This document shows, in pieces, positions 54,770 through 64,000 of a DNA stretch of 64,000 bases (positions within the stretch are counted from its first letter, which is position 1; each line of letters begins with the position of its first letter). Source of the DNA: Cylicocyclus nassatus (lineage: Eukaryota; Nematoda; Chromadorea; Rhabditida; Strongylidae); NCBI GenBank assembly GCA_958299035.1, contig CATQJL010000001.1, positions 3,162,001-3,226,000 on the forward strand, given 5' to 3'. The position numbers and the translations under genes are program-made. The notes beneath the pieces were generated by a model. The model saw only the letters and a program-made list of their open reading frames with translations, was not told the DNA's origin and did no database searches.

Positions 54770-55700
54770 TTTACGGCCATCGCTCGTTATTTCTCATAGA
54801 CTGTGGTTTTATTGCGGATTCTGCGAGTTTTGTGTACTCCAGGTATTTAATTTTCTATACTCTTTACCACAACTCTTCAAGCTTGTGCCATGTCCCCGAC
54901 ATCGCTTACCGAAGTTTAATCCGGAAACGAATAAGGCATGTTTGATCTCCACATTCTGTCCTTGTATCCATCTGTTGGTGTTTAGGTTGGCATGAGTATG
55001 GCTGAGTTCAAAGAATCGGATCTTTCTCGGAAGTTTTACTCTCAAACTGTTCTCCGCGTTTGGTCTACTTCACAGCAGAAGTTTTGATAGAGATGGGACG
55101 AGGCAAGTGCTCGTTATTTTTCTTCGAGAGATGTTCGACTTTCTCTCTAAATAGAGTTGTTTTCAAATATACTCACACGTGTGAAATCTAATGCTAAATC
55201 ATGCAAAAAGTTTGTGTTCCATCTTTTTCGCAAAAAAACTACTCTAAGTTTGCATTTGGAATGATGGCAAACCTGCAATCAAAGTTGTCGATATGTGCTT
55301 TTGCTATCTCGTATTCACCGGTTTGGGTCTTCTTTCCTGCATAAAGTTCTTCTTATTAGCAATACTACTACTACGTCTTATGTTATGTCTTGTGTCTGTT
55401 GTTACGGCCATAGGTTGCCGGCAACTGTTGTCGGTGTTGTCCGTTTTGTAGCCGCTAAGTTTTGTTTTGTATTTTGCAGGAGATTGTTTGTAGTTAATTC
55501 AAAATAAATGTCTTGTTTCTTCATTCTTCTATCTTCTATCCACAAACGCTAGGGGTGAGAGGGAGGGGGTAAAGAACGGGGTTGAGGGTCGCGCTGAACT
55601 CTTACCCGGGGGGGGGGGGTCGTATTCGGCTGATTTGGGTGGGGTTCAGATGCAAAATTGGGGTTTGGAGCTTAATTAAGGCTAACTACAGTATGCCGCG
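54770..55700. other. Possible unique DNA, no supported gene
   Basis: T-rich sequence with a TATTTTGCAG acceptor-like site (about 55472-55481) and AATAAA near 55503 could be the 3' end of a host gene, but no conserved frame is recognisable. Confidence 0.25.
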
Positions 55701-55706
55701 GCAGAC

Positions 55707-55905
55707 TTGCGGAGCACAAAATCGGGGAGCTCCGGAGCGCAAATGGGAGGTCTCCGGAGCAGAAAATGGGAGTTATCCGGAGCAGAAAATGGGAGGTATC
55801 CGGAGCAGAAAGTGGGATTTCTCTGGAGCAGAAAATGGGAGGTCTCCGGAGCAGAAAATGGGAGGTCTCTGGAGCAGAAAATGGGAGGTCTCCGGAGCAG
55901 AAATG
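55707..55905. repeat. Minisatellite, 23-25 bp unit, array 2
   Basis: About eight units of GGAGCAGAAAATGGGAGGTC or close variants, the same family and orientation as array 1 five kilobases away. Confidence 0.9.
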
Positions 55906-56099
55906 TAGTACAGTGGCCTTTTCGGCGCTGTCGCCTTCGTCAGAGCTTGGAAGTCGAACTCATCAGAATCTATTCCCTCAGATGTCAACAAAGGACACGA
56001 GTACTATTCGAGAAAAAGCCATGAAAACTCAGTCAAAGCAACAAGAGCAATACTAACCTTAACCAGAAGCAAAACGGGAGTTGAAAGACGTGTATGCAA

Positions 56100-56860
56100 G
56101 ACTATGCCTCAGCTCTATTTATATATGCCGTTCTGACCTGACCTCATATTCGAATATAGGGATTGATATGGCGCCAGTTCTTTGTGATAGCGATACACTC
56201 CTCCTTTCTATTAAGGTTTGGATTTCTGGCGTTTATCCAAAACGCTTCCAACGTTTTGCGCGCAAGGATCTCGGGCTCGAACGACAAGATTTGCACCGCA
56301 ATTTGAATTTCAGCTTTATAATGGCGCATTACACGATGCTTGCCCAAAGGAGTGGTTGCTTTTAACTTATTTAAGCCATCCATATGTTCTTTAACGCGAC
56401 AACAGAGAGGGCGCCGTTTCACCAATGTATGTATCGCATGTGATAAGATTTACAATACCGGATCGCACGCAATTACCCTACCTACCAAATGGGCACACCA
56501 CGCAGTTAGGAGTTGGACAGAAGCGATCGTAAGCACGGTTTCGAATCAATCGTCGTTTGAGATTTGCGGAGGGAATATTGACCCTAACAACGCCTTGCAG
56601 ACCCGTCTGATATACGGCCGCACTGCACTGCTCAACTTATCAGAGATGAAGAGCAGGCAGAACGGGATTTCTGCGGTATTGCTCGAATTGCGAGCTCTGC
56701 TCCGAGAACACCAATGTGCTCCCAGGGTGTGCCCACGAGCGGCATAGCCGTTGGATGCCGAGAAGTACTCTTCATGCGACAGAAGATTGTTTCCGAGAGA
56801 CAATGCATCCACTTTCTCCGCCGTAGTGCTCAACATCGAGTCACGTCCAACTTCATCCAC
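56100..56860 (-). pseudogene. Inverted partial copy of PLE 2 (linker plus GIY-YIG)
   Basis: On the minus strand from 56860 downward, shifting frames encode a linker (ending in a PPQISNDD block) and then the endonuclease region. The latter includes KRRPLCCRVKEHMDGLNKL, TTPLGKHRVMRHYKAEIQ and LARKTLEAFWINARNP, close to 60080-60280 on the plus strand. It retains the uninterrupted target site of the Mutator-like insert (near 56485-56515) and of the foldback element (near 56122-56137). There is no RT. It is broken by frameshifts. Confidence 0.8.
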
Positions 56861-56869
56861 AAAAAGCGA

Positions 56870-57426
56870 TCATCCACAAAAAGCGACTCCACAAAACGTG
56901 CGGCCTCCCCGAGCAAAGCAGAAGAGTTCAACAAATCGAACAAGACCTCCTACGCGCAGCTCTACGAGTGAAGAAAAACCAAATGTTCATGGTGTTCATG
57001 TTACTGTCAAAATGTGTTTACAAAGAGCAGTGTTGTGAACGTATTCTGCCTGAACGTCTTTGGAGGAGAATCGTGGGTGAGTCAAAGCTCATTTGCAATC
57101 TTATTCGCTTTGATGTCAAGACTAGACTTAGGGGAAATTTGAGAGATTAGTTAGACTCACCCAAGACAAAGTCAGAGTTCGCAAGTAGTTAGTACGCGCC
57201 TAGCTTCAAATTAGCAAGACTGTTTTGAGGACAGCTCTGTAGACGTGCCAAAAGTTCAACGTGTGTCTGTTATTGGTGATACGCTTATCGTGCCAAAAGT
57301 TCAACGTGTGTCTGTTATCGGTAATACGCTTATCTCCAATGACATGCTGTCTGTCTTGGATCTAGGCCAAGTTTCTCACCTCTCCAATCAATAGGGCCTC
57401 GGGTTTCACGCAAGATCGTTGGCAGC
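56870..57426. other. Spacer between PLE 2 inverted copy and body
   Basis: A 45-bp tandem duplication (about 57246-57335, unit with GTGCCAAAAGTTCAACGTG) lies in otherwise unremarkable sequence. Confidence 0.5.
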
Positions 57427-60350
57427 TTGCAATTTGTTCACGAATCACTACGGCGCCGAGCGAAAGAGGAACAGCGCGCAAACGGCATCGAATCTGTTGC
57501 AACGGTATCTTTGCCTCCAATACCTTACCCTCGCCGCTGTTACAAACCACAAGAGCCCAGCAGCATGGTAGACACTCAATTCGCGTTTTTCCACTTCGGT
57601 GTTCACCGTTATCGACAAGTTTGCCACAAAACGCGCAATTAGTGATTTAACTCCTGCGCAGCGCCGCGGCCTACGCGAAATCCGTGACCTATGCGACGCC
57701 GGGTTGGTCAAGGTTTCAGTTAGCGATAAAGGTGGGGAGTTTGTTGTTATGTCACGTGAACTGGACAAGGCGATAACCCAGCAACACCTGTCGGATGTCT
57801 CAGTCTACGCACTCTCATCAGCTGGCGAGTTTGGAAAGCAGTACCGCCGCTCAAATAGGGTCTGGTGGAAACTGCGCGATCTGCGGGACTTACAAGGGGC
57901 ATAGTAACGCGTTTTAGGAACGATTAGCCCATTTGTCCAGTCCTCTACACACTGGTCAAAACACATAAACCTCCCGCAGTAGAATTAACTTCGAATAATG
58001 CGGACGATTTCAAAGTGCGACCCATTATTAGTGGCGTTGGCGGGCCAACAGACAAAATAGCGTGGTTTTTAAACATAATTCTTACGCCTCTGCTAAAATA
58101 TCCTGCCCATCTTAGTAACACTAATATGCTCCTCAACCGGCTAACCAGGCAACTCACCCGGGACTGCATCATCGAGTCTTTTGACGTCACGTCGCTGTAT
58201 ACAAACGTGTCAAATGATGCTGCGCTTCAGGCTACCTACGAGCTTCTTTCGGAGCATCAGCCTGCTCTTGACTTACACGGTCTCAGTATTTGCAACATCA
58301 TGACCCTTCCTTAGGAATGCTTACGCTGTACGGTGTCCCGATGGTCGGGGTACTATAAACAGGTCAAGGGCTTAGTAATGGGACAGCGGCTTGCACTTAC
58401 TTTAGCTATTATTTTGATGTCTAAAATAGAAGCGCCGGTATTAGAGCGTAAATCCCTTTTTGGTCGTTGTATAGACAACTGTTGCGTCATATGTCCCACC
58501 CAAGCGGAGGTAGACACTTGCTTTATCATACTAAATCAACAGTCGCCAAACACACCGTATTCACTAGGGAAAAGCCCTCCGGGGAATTGTTAGCCTTTCT
58601 AAACGTGCAAATTCAGCTTGCAGGCGGAGCGTACAAAACAAAATGGTATCGCAAACAAATGGTATCCAGTGACAAAAGCATCCTCATACATTCTTTATCC
58701 GCGCACAATAGGATGAAGAGGGCTATTGTGGGTAACATGTACAAAACAGCTGTTCAAGTATCTTCCAGCAGCAAAGAACACTGTGGTCCATCGCCGTCGC
58801 TCGAGGGATCGCGGCACCCAACGGCTATGCTGCTCGTGGGCACACCCTGGAAGCATATTGGTGCTCTCGGGGCAGAGCTCGCAATTCGAGCAGTGCCACA
58901 GAAATCCCGTCCTGCCTGCCATTCATCTCTGATCTGCTGAGCAGTGCAGTGCGGCGGTGTGTATATCAGGCGGGTCTGCAAGGCTTTGTTAGGGTCGTCG
59001 ATATTCCCTCCGCAAATTTCAAAAGACGATTGATTCGAAACCGTGCTTACAATCGCTTCTGTTCAACTCCTAACTGCGTGGGGAGGACGTGCGTTATACT
59101 ACAAAGACCTCGCCGCCAAAGCTCGCCGCCATAGTCGGCTGGCTTTGAACACTTACTGTATCCCGCACCCATTTTGCACCGGTGAGCCTGAGCCATGAGG
59201 CAATCGTGCGGACGCAGCCTCGTCAGCTTTGTCGCGTTGCGACGTCGCGCCGCGATTCGCGAATTTTACAAAAAGTTACATGAAAATACTCAGAAAAAAT
59301 TCCTCTATACACTTTGACGTGCGATATCGTCCGTCGCACAGCATAAGGGGTGAAAATTTCAATAAAAACTTGTTGATTTCCTGTTTTGTATTTGATTCAT
59401 GTTCATTTTTAAGTAAAATTAAGGAAAGAAAATCTAGCATCAGCTACCTACTTTTGTCCTAATAAGTTAAGTCCGCAGGTCATCATCGCCGTGTTACCAA
59501 CCTCAACTTGCAGTCTAGGCCACAGGTCACAGCTTGCGGCGACAATTAAGTATCTATACCATGGCAAAAACAAACGTGAAACAAAAAAAGAAAACTGAAA
59601 AAACACTAGAGAGTTTCCAAACGAATCTTTTGTTTTTGGGAATTTAAACGAACATGAATCAAATAAAACAAGAAATCAACAAGTTTTTCTGAAATTTTCG
59701 CTTTATGCGGCGCGACGGACGATATCGCACGTCAAAATCTGAAAGAGGAATTTTTTCTGAGTATTTTCATGTAACTTTTTGTAAAATTCGCGACATCGGC
59801 GCGACGTCGCAACGCGACAAAGCTGACGAGACTGCGTCCGCACGATTGCCTTATGGCTCAGGCTCACCGGTGCAAAATGGGTGCGGAATACAGTAAGCCA
59901 GCTCTGCGCGCGTGCCAACTATGGCGGCGAGCTTTGGCGGCGAGGTCTTTGTAGTATAACGCCACGCCGCCACTGCATGGTGTGCCCATGGTAGGGAGGG
60001 TAATTGCATGCTATCCGGTATTGTACATCTTATCACATGTTTAGCATGCGGCGATACATACATTAGTGAAACGGGCCGCCCTCTCTGTTGTGGCGTTAAA
60101 GAACATATGGACAGCTTAAATGATTTAGAAGCAGCCACTCCATTGGGCAAGCATCGTATAGTGCGCCATTATAAAGCTGAAATTCAAATTGCGGTGCAAA
60201 TCTTGTCGTTCGAGCCCGAGATCCTTGCGCGCAAAACGTTGGAAGCGTTTTGGATAAACGCCAGAAATCCAATAATAGAAAGGAGGAGTGCATCGCTATC
60301 ACAAAGAACTGGCGCCATATCAATCCCTATATTCGAATATGAGGTCAGGT
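57427..60350 (+). pseudogene. PLE 2 reverse transcriptase with GIY-YIG endonuclease
   Basis: Order along the plus strand: N-terminal region from 57427; a frameshift near 57595; LRDLCDAGLVKVSVSDKGGEF; a gap and shift near 57900; RPIISGVGGPTDKIAWFL and ESFDVTSLYTNVS (motif A) at 58015-58220. A TAG at 58312-58314 is followed by VMGQRLALTLAI and GRCIDNCC. The last should be YIDD, so a catalytic Asp is replaced by Asn. Then comes a KWYRK linker with shifts, NFKRRLIRNRAYNRFC at about 59006-59060, the Mutator-like insert, and DTYISETGRPL (GIY-YIG core; IYIG has become TYIS) with the rest of the endonuclease to about 60280. It is more decayed than PLE 1 and catalytically dead in RT. Confidence 0.85.
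59073..59980. mobile_element. Mutator-like palindromic element in PLE 2
   Basis: The 890-bp insert (59082-59971) has long inverted arms of about 330 bp (GTTATACTACAAAGACCTCG on the left, its reverse complement on the right). Each side is flanked by ACTGCRTGG, a 9-bp duplication with one mismatch (59073-59081, 59972-59980). Nine-bp duplications and long terminal repeats suggest the MuDR superfamily. No transposase is visible. Confidence 0.8.
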
Positions 60351-60364
60351 CAGAACGGCATATA

Positions 60365-62600
60365 CAGTTGCAGCGGTAGAATTTGTCCAAAACTGCGGGA
60401 TTGTCGGGATTCGCGGGATTTTCGGGATTCGCGATGTTTGCGGGATTCGCGACTTCACGGGATTTGCGGGGTTCACGGGATTTGCGGGACTTGCGGGATT
60501 TAGCTATAACTTCTTTTAAATCCACTTTATTTGCAATCTGCGTGTAGATTTGGCTTCAGCTTGATGAGACGAATCGTTTGATATACAGTATGTCCGTAAT
60601 TCGTGGTGAGGGGGTAGACTTATAATAATACCTTGTTGTTCTCTATGTTAAGGCTTTTGTGAACATTTATCACAGCGTAAATCACGAATAGCAGGTTCTG
60701 GTACGAAGTCTTCATTATCGAAAACTATCGCGGAAAAGTGGGCAGTTTTTATTTACCCTTATCACTGATATAAGCATTTTATCATTTATCACTGATAATA
60801 TCACATTTTTGGATCATTTTTTGCATATGGTAAGGAAAGTACTGTAGGAAAAGCTGTGTGAATTTCTATCGCTCTTTCTCTCATTATAAGTGATCTACAG
60901 GCTTTTCTAGTTCTATTGCTCGGTGCAATTGGTAGATCCCTCGCTGCAGCAATCGATCGATTTTTCATCGGCACATGCCACTGCTGCTAATTCTTACCTA
61001 GAATGGCATTTTTGCTTCAACTCGCTTCACGCCGAAGCCTGGGCTGAAATTCTGCACCTATATGGAAGATGAACGTGGAAATCGACCGCATGAATTCAAG
61101 CCATTCTTATCCGTCGTTGTCATTGATATCATCATTTTATCATTTATCACTGACGACACAAAATTGGATCATTTTTGATATACAATAAGAAGTGTACTTT
61201 AGAAAACGCTGTGTGAGTTTTTATCGCTCTATCTCTTATAGTACAAAACCACTCACAGAACATGCAAGATTTCCGGGAATTCCGCGAAATTCATTTGAAT
61301 CACGCAAATTACGCAGGGCCATAACTTCTTTCCGAATGAGTATATTTAAAATCCGAAAAAAAACGTTGTATTCAGCTCGTCAAGGCGAATCTTTTGATAT
61401 ACAGGTTGTCTCCAATATCTTGTTTTCAATAATCTTGAATTTGCATATCGACGCCTCTTCGCATGGGTGTAACGCAACAAGCATCACACATAGGAGACTG
61501 CCATGGGCACCGTTCGATAGTACTCCTTCACTAGATTACCGTGCGCTAAACAGCAGCCGAAGACTCTCTTTCAAAAGAGATAGAAGAGCTGATAAACTCC
61601 GGAAAAATTAAGCTGTTCCAAGTTCTACTAGCCGTAACTTTCTTTAGAATGAACATTTTCGAAATCAGAAAGCAGATTTGTGTTCATCTTGTCAAGTCGA
61701 ATCTTACTGTATACATCATGTCCTTGAAATTCCGTTTTCAATTTTTTCAAAATTTTCTGCGCGCGTATATTCACAAGGTCGCAACGCAGCGCACATCAAA
61801 CATAAAAGACTCTGTTAAGCACTGTTGGATTGTGCTGCTTCCGCAGATTATCGAGCGCTAAGAAGCAACCGGAGAATCTTCTTGAAAAAAGATAGAAGAG
61901 CTGGTGAATTCTGGAAAATCGGGTTGTCTCAAATTTTGCCCACAGTGACCCTAAAATGAGAAGCTCTACTGCTAAGCAGATGTGATTTTCGTAATCAGCA
62001 GATCAGATAACCTCTATGAGCAAGTTTTCAAAGAAATTTGGGTGATTTGATGTTTTCTCGTTCTACGCCTTGAAGCTCGCCGATGGGTTTTGGTCAAAAT
62101 GTCGATGACCTTGGATTGTAAAGAAACTTCGCCCAACGAGGTTTTCGAACACGCTGTTTACGAAAATAGTGGTCTTTGAAGAAGACAGGGTCTTTTTGTA
62201 GAAATATTGTGAGGTGACTGTAACTGAGTCACGAAAGTTCGTAAATTGCCTGCACTTTTCGCGAATTTGTCAGAAACCTTGCCTGCTTGCTTTTCCAAGT
62301 CAAAATTACTGGGAACAGTGCTATCAAAAAATGCATGCTCAGGCTCCAGTCTATAAAGTTCGCCGAGTTACGAGCCTACGAAAACACGTCCTCATGAATT
62401 TCGCTCAAAATGTAAAAATCGCGTATTTCGTCGAAATTCCACCCTCAGTGGTTGTATGACATTCTAGTTGCATATGCTCACTTCGCCTAAGGGATCCCAT
62501 TGAGTTGAATATGGTGGTCGCGCGTTCTTCAGCTGCTCATTTGAATATCCAAGCACCTTCGTAGCTTGAGCTCAGATCTACCTCATTTCCAAATCCAGCA
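60365..62600. mobile_element. Foldback transposon, third copy (one arm, truncated by gap)
   Basis: Starts CAGTTGCAGCGGTAGAATTT after TATA inside the PLE 2 3' end. It then has the CGGGATTCGCGGGATT array and the full arm through to the spacer (62460-62600). It lacks the nested TAA-flanked inserts at 61000. The second arm is expected beyond the gap but is not seen after it. Confidence 0.85.
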
Positions 62601-62625
62601 GTACTCTGCGTTGATACCACTGCTT
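62601..62625 (-). other. Laboratory cDNA-amplification adaptor (SMART-type), left of gap
   Basis: All 25 bases are the reverse complement of the widely used SMART PCR primer (beginning AAGCAGTGGTATCAACGCAG). It directly abuts the N run. This is synthetic sequence, not genome. Confidence 0.95.
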
Positions 62626-63125
62626 NNNNNNNNNNNNNNNNNNNNNNNNNNNNNNNNNNNNNNNNNNNNNNNNNNNNNNNNNNNNNNNNNNNNNNNNNNN
62701 NNNNNNNNNNNNNNNNNNNNNNNNNNNNNNNNNNNNNNNNNNNNNNNNNNNNNNNNNNNNNNNNNNNNNNNNNNNNNNNNNNNNNNNNNNNNNNNNNNNN
62801 NNNNNNNNNNNNNNNNNNNNNNNNNNNNNNNNNNNNNNNNNNNNNNNNNNNNNNNNNNNNNNNNNNNNNNNNNNNNNNNNNNNNNNNNNNNNNNNNNNNN
62901 NNNNNNNNNNNNNNNNNNNNNNNNNNNNNNNNNNNNNNNNNNNNNNNNNNNNNNNNNNNNNNNNNNNNNNNNNNNNNNNNNNNNNNNNNNNNNNNNNNNN
63001 NNNNNNNNNNNNNNNNNNNNNNNNNNNNNNNNNNNNNNNNNNNNNNNNNNNNNNNNNNNNNNNNNNNNNNNNNNNNNNNNNNNNNNNNNNNNNNNNNNNN
63101 NNNNNNNNNNNNNNNNNNNNNNNNN
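62626..63125. other. Assembly gap, exactly 500 N
   Basis: A round-number run of N, bordered by adaptor on both sides. True distance and even adjacency of the flanks are unknown. Any reading frame crossing it is meaningless. Confidence 0.98.
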
Positions 63126-63150
63126 AAGCAGTGGTATCAACGCAGAGTAC
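63126..63150 (+). other. Laboratory cDNA-amplification adaptor (SMART-type), right of gap
   Basis: The same 25-base primer in forward orientation directly follows the N run, so the two adaptor copies face each other across the gap. Confidence 0.95.
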
Positions 63151-63400
63151 TTCAAGCGGTCGAGGAATTGTTTAGTGTTTGCTAAATGGGAAGGTATTTT
63201 GTCCAGTAATTGCCCTACAATCTTACTCAGAAACCAAGATATTCTGTCGGTTGGGCCTCCAATACAACTTATTATAGGTCTTATCTGAAACTGTCTGGCC
63301 GCCATCGAGCGAATGTCGTCACTTTCTGTAAACTTGTGAGTCTTTACAAGGCTATAGAAAACCGGACATAATGGCGTGTCTAACTTAAGTCTGGCAAGAA
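63151..63400 (-). pseudogene. PLE 3 RT fragment, inverted
   Basis: On the minus strand this encodes LDTPLCPVFYSLVKTHKF, RPIISCIGGPTDRISWFL and HLANTKQFLDRLK. These are the RT segment before motif A, close to PLE 1 (KTHK, RPIVSCVNGPTDRIARFL, HLSNTNHFLDLL). It is cut by the adaptor and gap on its C-terminal side and by an inversion junction near 63400 on its N-terminal side. The catalytic motifs A and C are absent. Confidence 0.85.
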
Positions 63401-64000
63401 AGCTCTCTCAATCAGCAGTTGCAGTACATAAGGTTCACGCGTGAACAGCCGGTTGATGGTTGGCTTCCGTACTTAAACGTTCAAATCAAACTGTCTGGCT
63501 GCGACACTCATGTAAAATGGTATCGTAAAAGTAGCTCTAAAAATATCTTATTACATGCTCGTTCGGCACATCCATCAGCCGTCAAAAATGCTGTAGTCCG
63601 AAATATGTTTAGAACAGCAACACAAGTATGTACGGGAAAGAAAGAGCAGAGAGAGTCGCGAAATGTTGCACTGAGCATCGCAAGGAAAAATGGCTATCCG
63701 ATGCACCACGCTCGGGGTAGACCATTCCCTTCACGAAATACTGCTCAACATAACAACAAAATAGCGCTCTGTCTTCCTTTCATTTCGGATGAAATCAGTG
63801 TTGCGATACGGCACAGCATTAAACGAGCACAACTGAGCGACGATGTCATTTTAGTGAACATTCCGAGCGACAATCTCAAAAGACGACTTGTACGGAACAG
63901 GCTTTATGACAAATACTGCATCTCGAAAGAGTGCGTAGTTTGTCCACATAGCAGCATTGGTGATTGCGCGAAAACAGGGGTAATATATCAGATAGAATGT
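63401..64000 (+). CDS. PLE 3 linker and start of GIY-YIG endonuclease (partial)
   Basis: One open frame runs to the window edge. It starts LNQQLQYIRFTREQP, has LPYLNVQIKLSG and KWYRKSSSKNILLHA, and continues through ISVAIRHSIKRA and DVILVNIPSDNLKRRLVRN to the Cys cluster CISKECVVCPHSSIGDC. It ends at GVIYQIEC, just before the expected IYIGET core. No stop or shift is seen over 200 codons, so this copy is better preserved than PLE 1, its closest relative here. The RT YIDD region is missing because the upstream part is inverted. The 5' end is a junction, so no start codon applies. Confidence 0.85.

Larger units (their letters stand above)
56100..60364 (+). mobile_element. Penelope-like element 2 (decayed) with inverted upstream copy
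   Basis: The body reads on the plus strand from about 57427 to 60350. A minus-strand partial copy of its 3' half (56100-56860) lies upstream, the same head-to-head architecture as PLE 1. The body is interrupted by a Mutator-like element (59082-59971) and its 3' end abuts a foldback transposon (60365). The protein is homologous to that of PLE 1 but belongs to a different family. Confidence 0.85.

Noticed and set aside
56144..56860. Independent endonuclease gene
   Set aside because: It is a 5'-truncated inverted copy of PLE 2 with frameshifts, lacking RT.
62566..63305. Long open frames on both strands across 62.6-63.3 kb
   Set aside because: They run through 500 N and two adaptor copies; only the PLE part after 63150 is biological.

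Overview
The window looks like repeat-dense, gene-poor nuclear DNA from an invertebrate animal, most plausibly a nematode. The evidence is indirect: a Ty3/Gypsy-type LTR element, several Penelope-like elements (PLEs) with GIY-YIG endonuclease domains, many TA- and TWA-duplicating DNA transposons, an 89-nt GT-AG intron, and polypyrimidine-AG acceptors directly in front of start codons, as in genomes with spliced-leader trans-splicing. No tRNA, rRNA, CRISPR array or bacterial operon is visible, and no host gene could be identified with confidence.

Layout. 1-0.8 kb: remnant of a reverse transcriptase (RT) on the minus strand. 0.8-18.2 kb: a giant interrupted palindrome; its left arm is split by a young 11.0-kb LTR retroelement (2654-13667) with two 521-bp LTRs that read as identical and a 4-bp target duplication. 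17.5-24.1 kb: a 6.7-kb foldback transposon sharing one arm with that palindrome and carrying two nested inserts. 24.1-29.6 kb: a mariner transposase relic and a second copy of the repeat at the palindrome centre. 29.7-33.8 kb: a decayed PLE with an inverted partial copy upstream, interrupted by an hAT-like element. 34-50 kb: back-to-back palindromic elements, a piggyBac-like element, tandem duplications and copies of a CGATAAAATCGAT-rich repeat family. 50-56 kb: two arrays of one minisatellite and a GC-rich Harbinger-like element. 56.1-60.4 kb: a second PLE, again with an inverted upstream copy, interrupted by a Mutator-like element and followed by another foldback arm. 62.6-63.1 kb: a 500-N gap bordered on both sides by a laboratory cDNA-amplification adaptor. 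63.15-64 kb: a third PLE whose RT part is inverted relative to its endonuclease part.

The LTR element is the most interesting object. It has (i) a separate upstream reading frame with three zinc-knuckle-like motifs, (ii) a long gag-to-integrase reading frame that carries an envelope-like membrane glycoprotein module between gag and protease, interrupted by one TAG inside RT, and (iii) between pol and the 3' LTR a complete-looking minus-strand spliced gene predicting a 123-residue EGF-like transmembrane protein whose tail has PPxY and PSAP late-domain motifs. Together these suggest a retrovirus-like, possibly cell-to-cell mobile, ambisense element.

Because repeats are multicopy, the window holds its own empty sites. 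These confirm the target duplications of the LTR element, the foldback transposon, the nested TAA-flanked pair, the Mutator-like insert and the hAT-like insert. The adaptor at the gap and the abundance of inverted joins mean that some structure could be assembly or amplification artefact.
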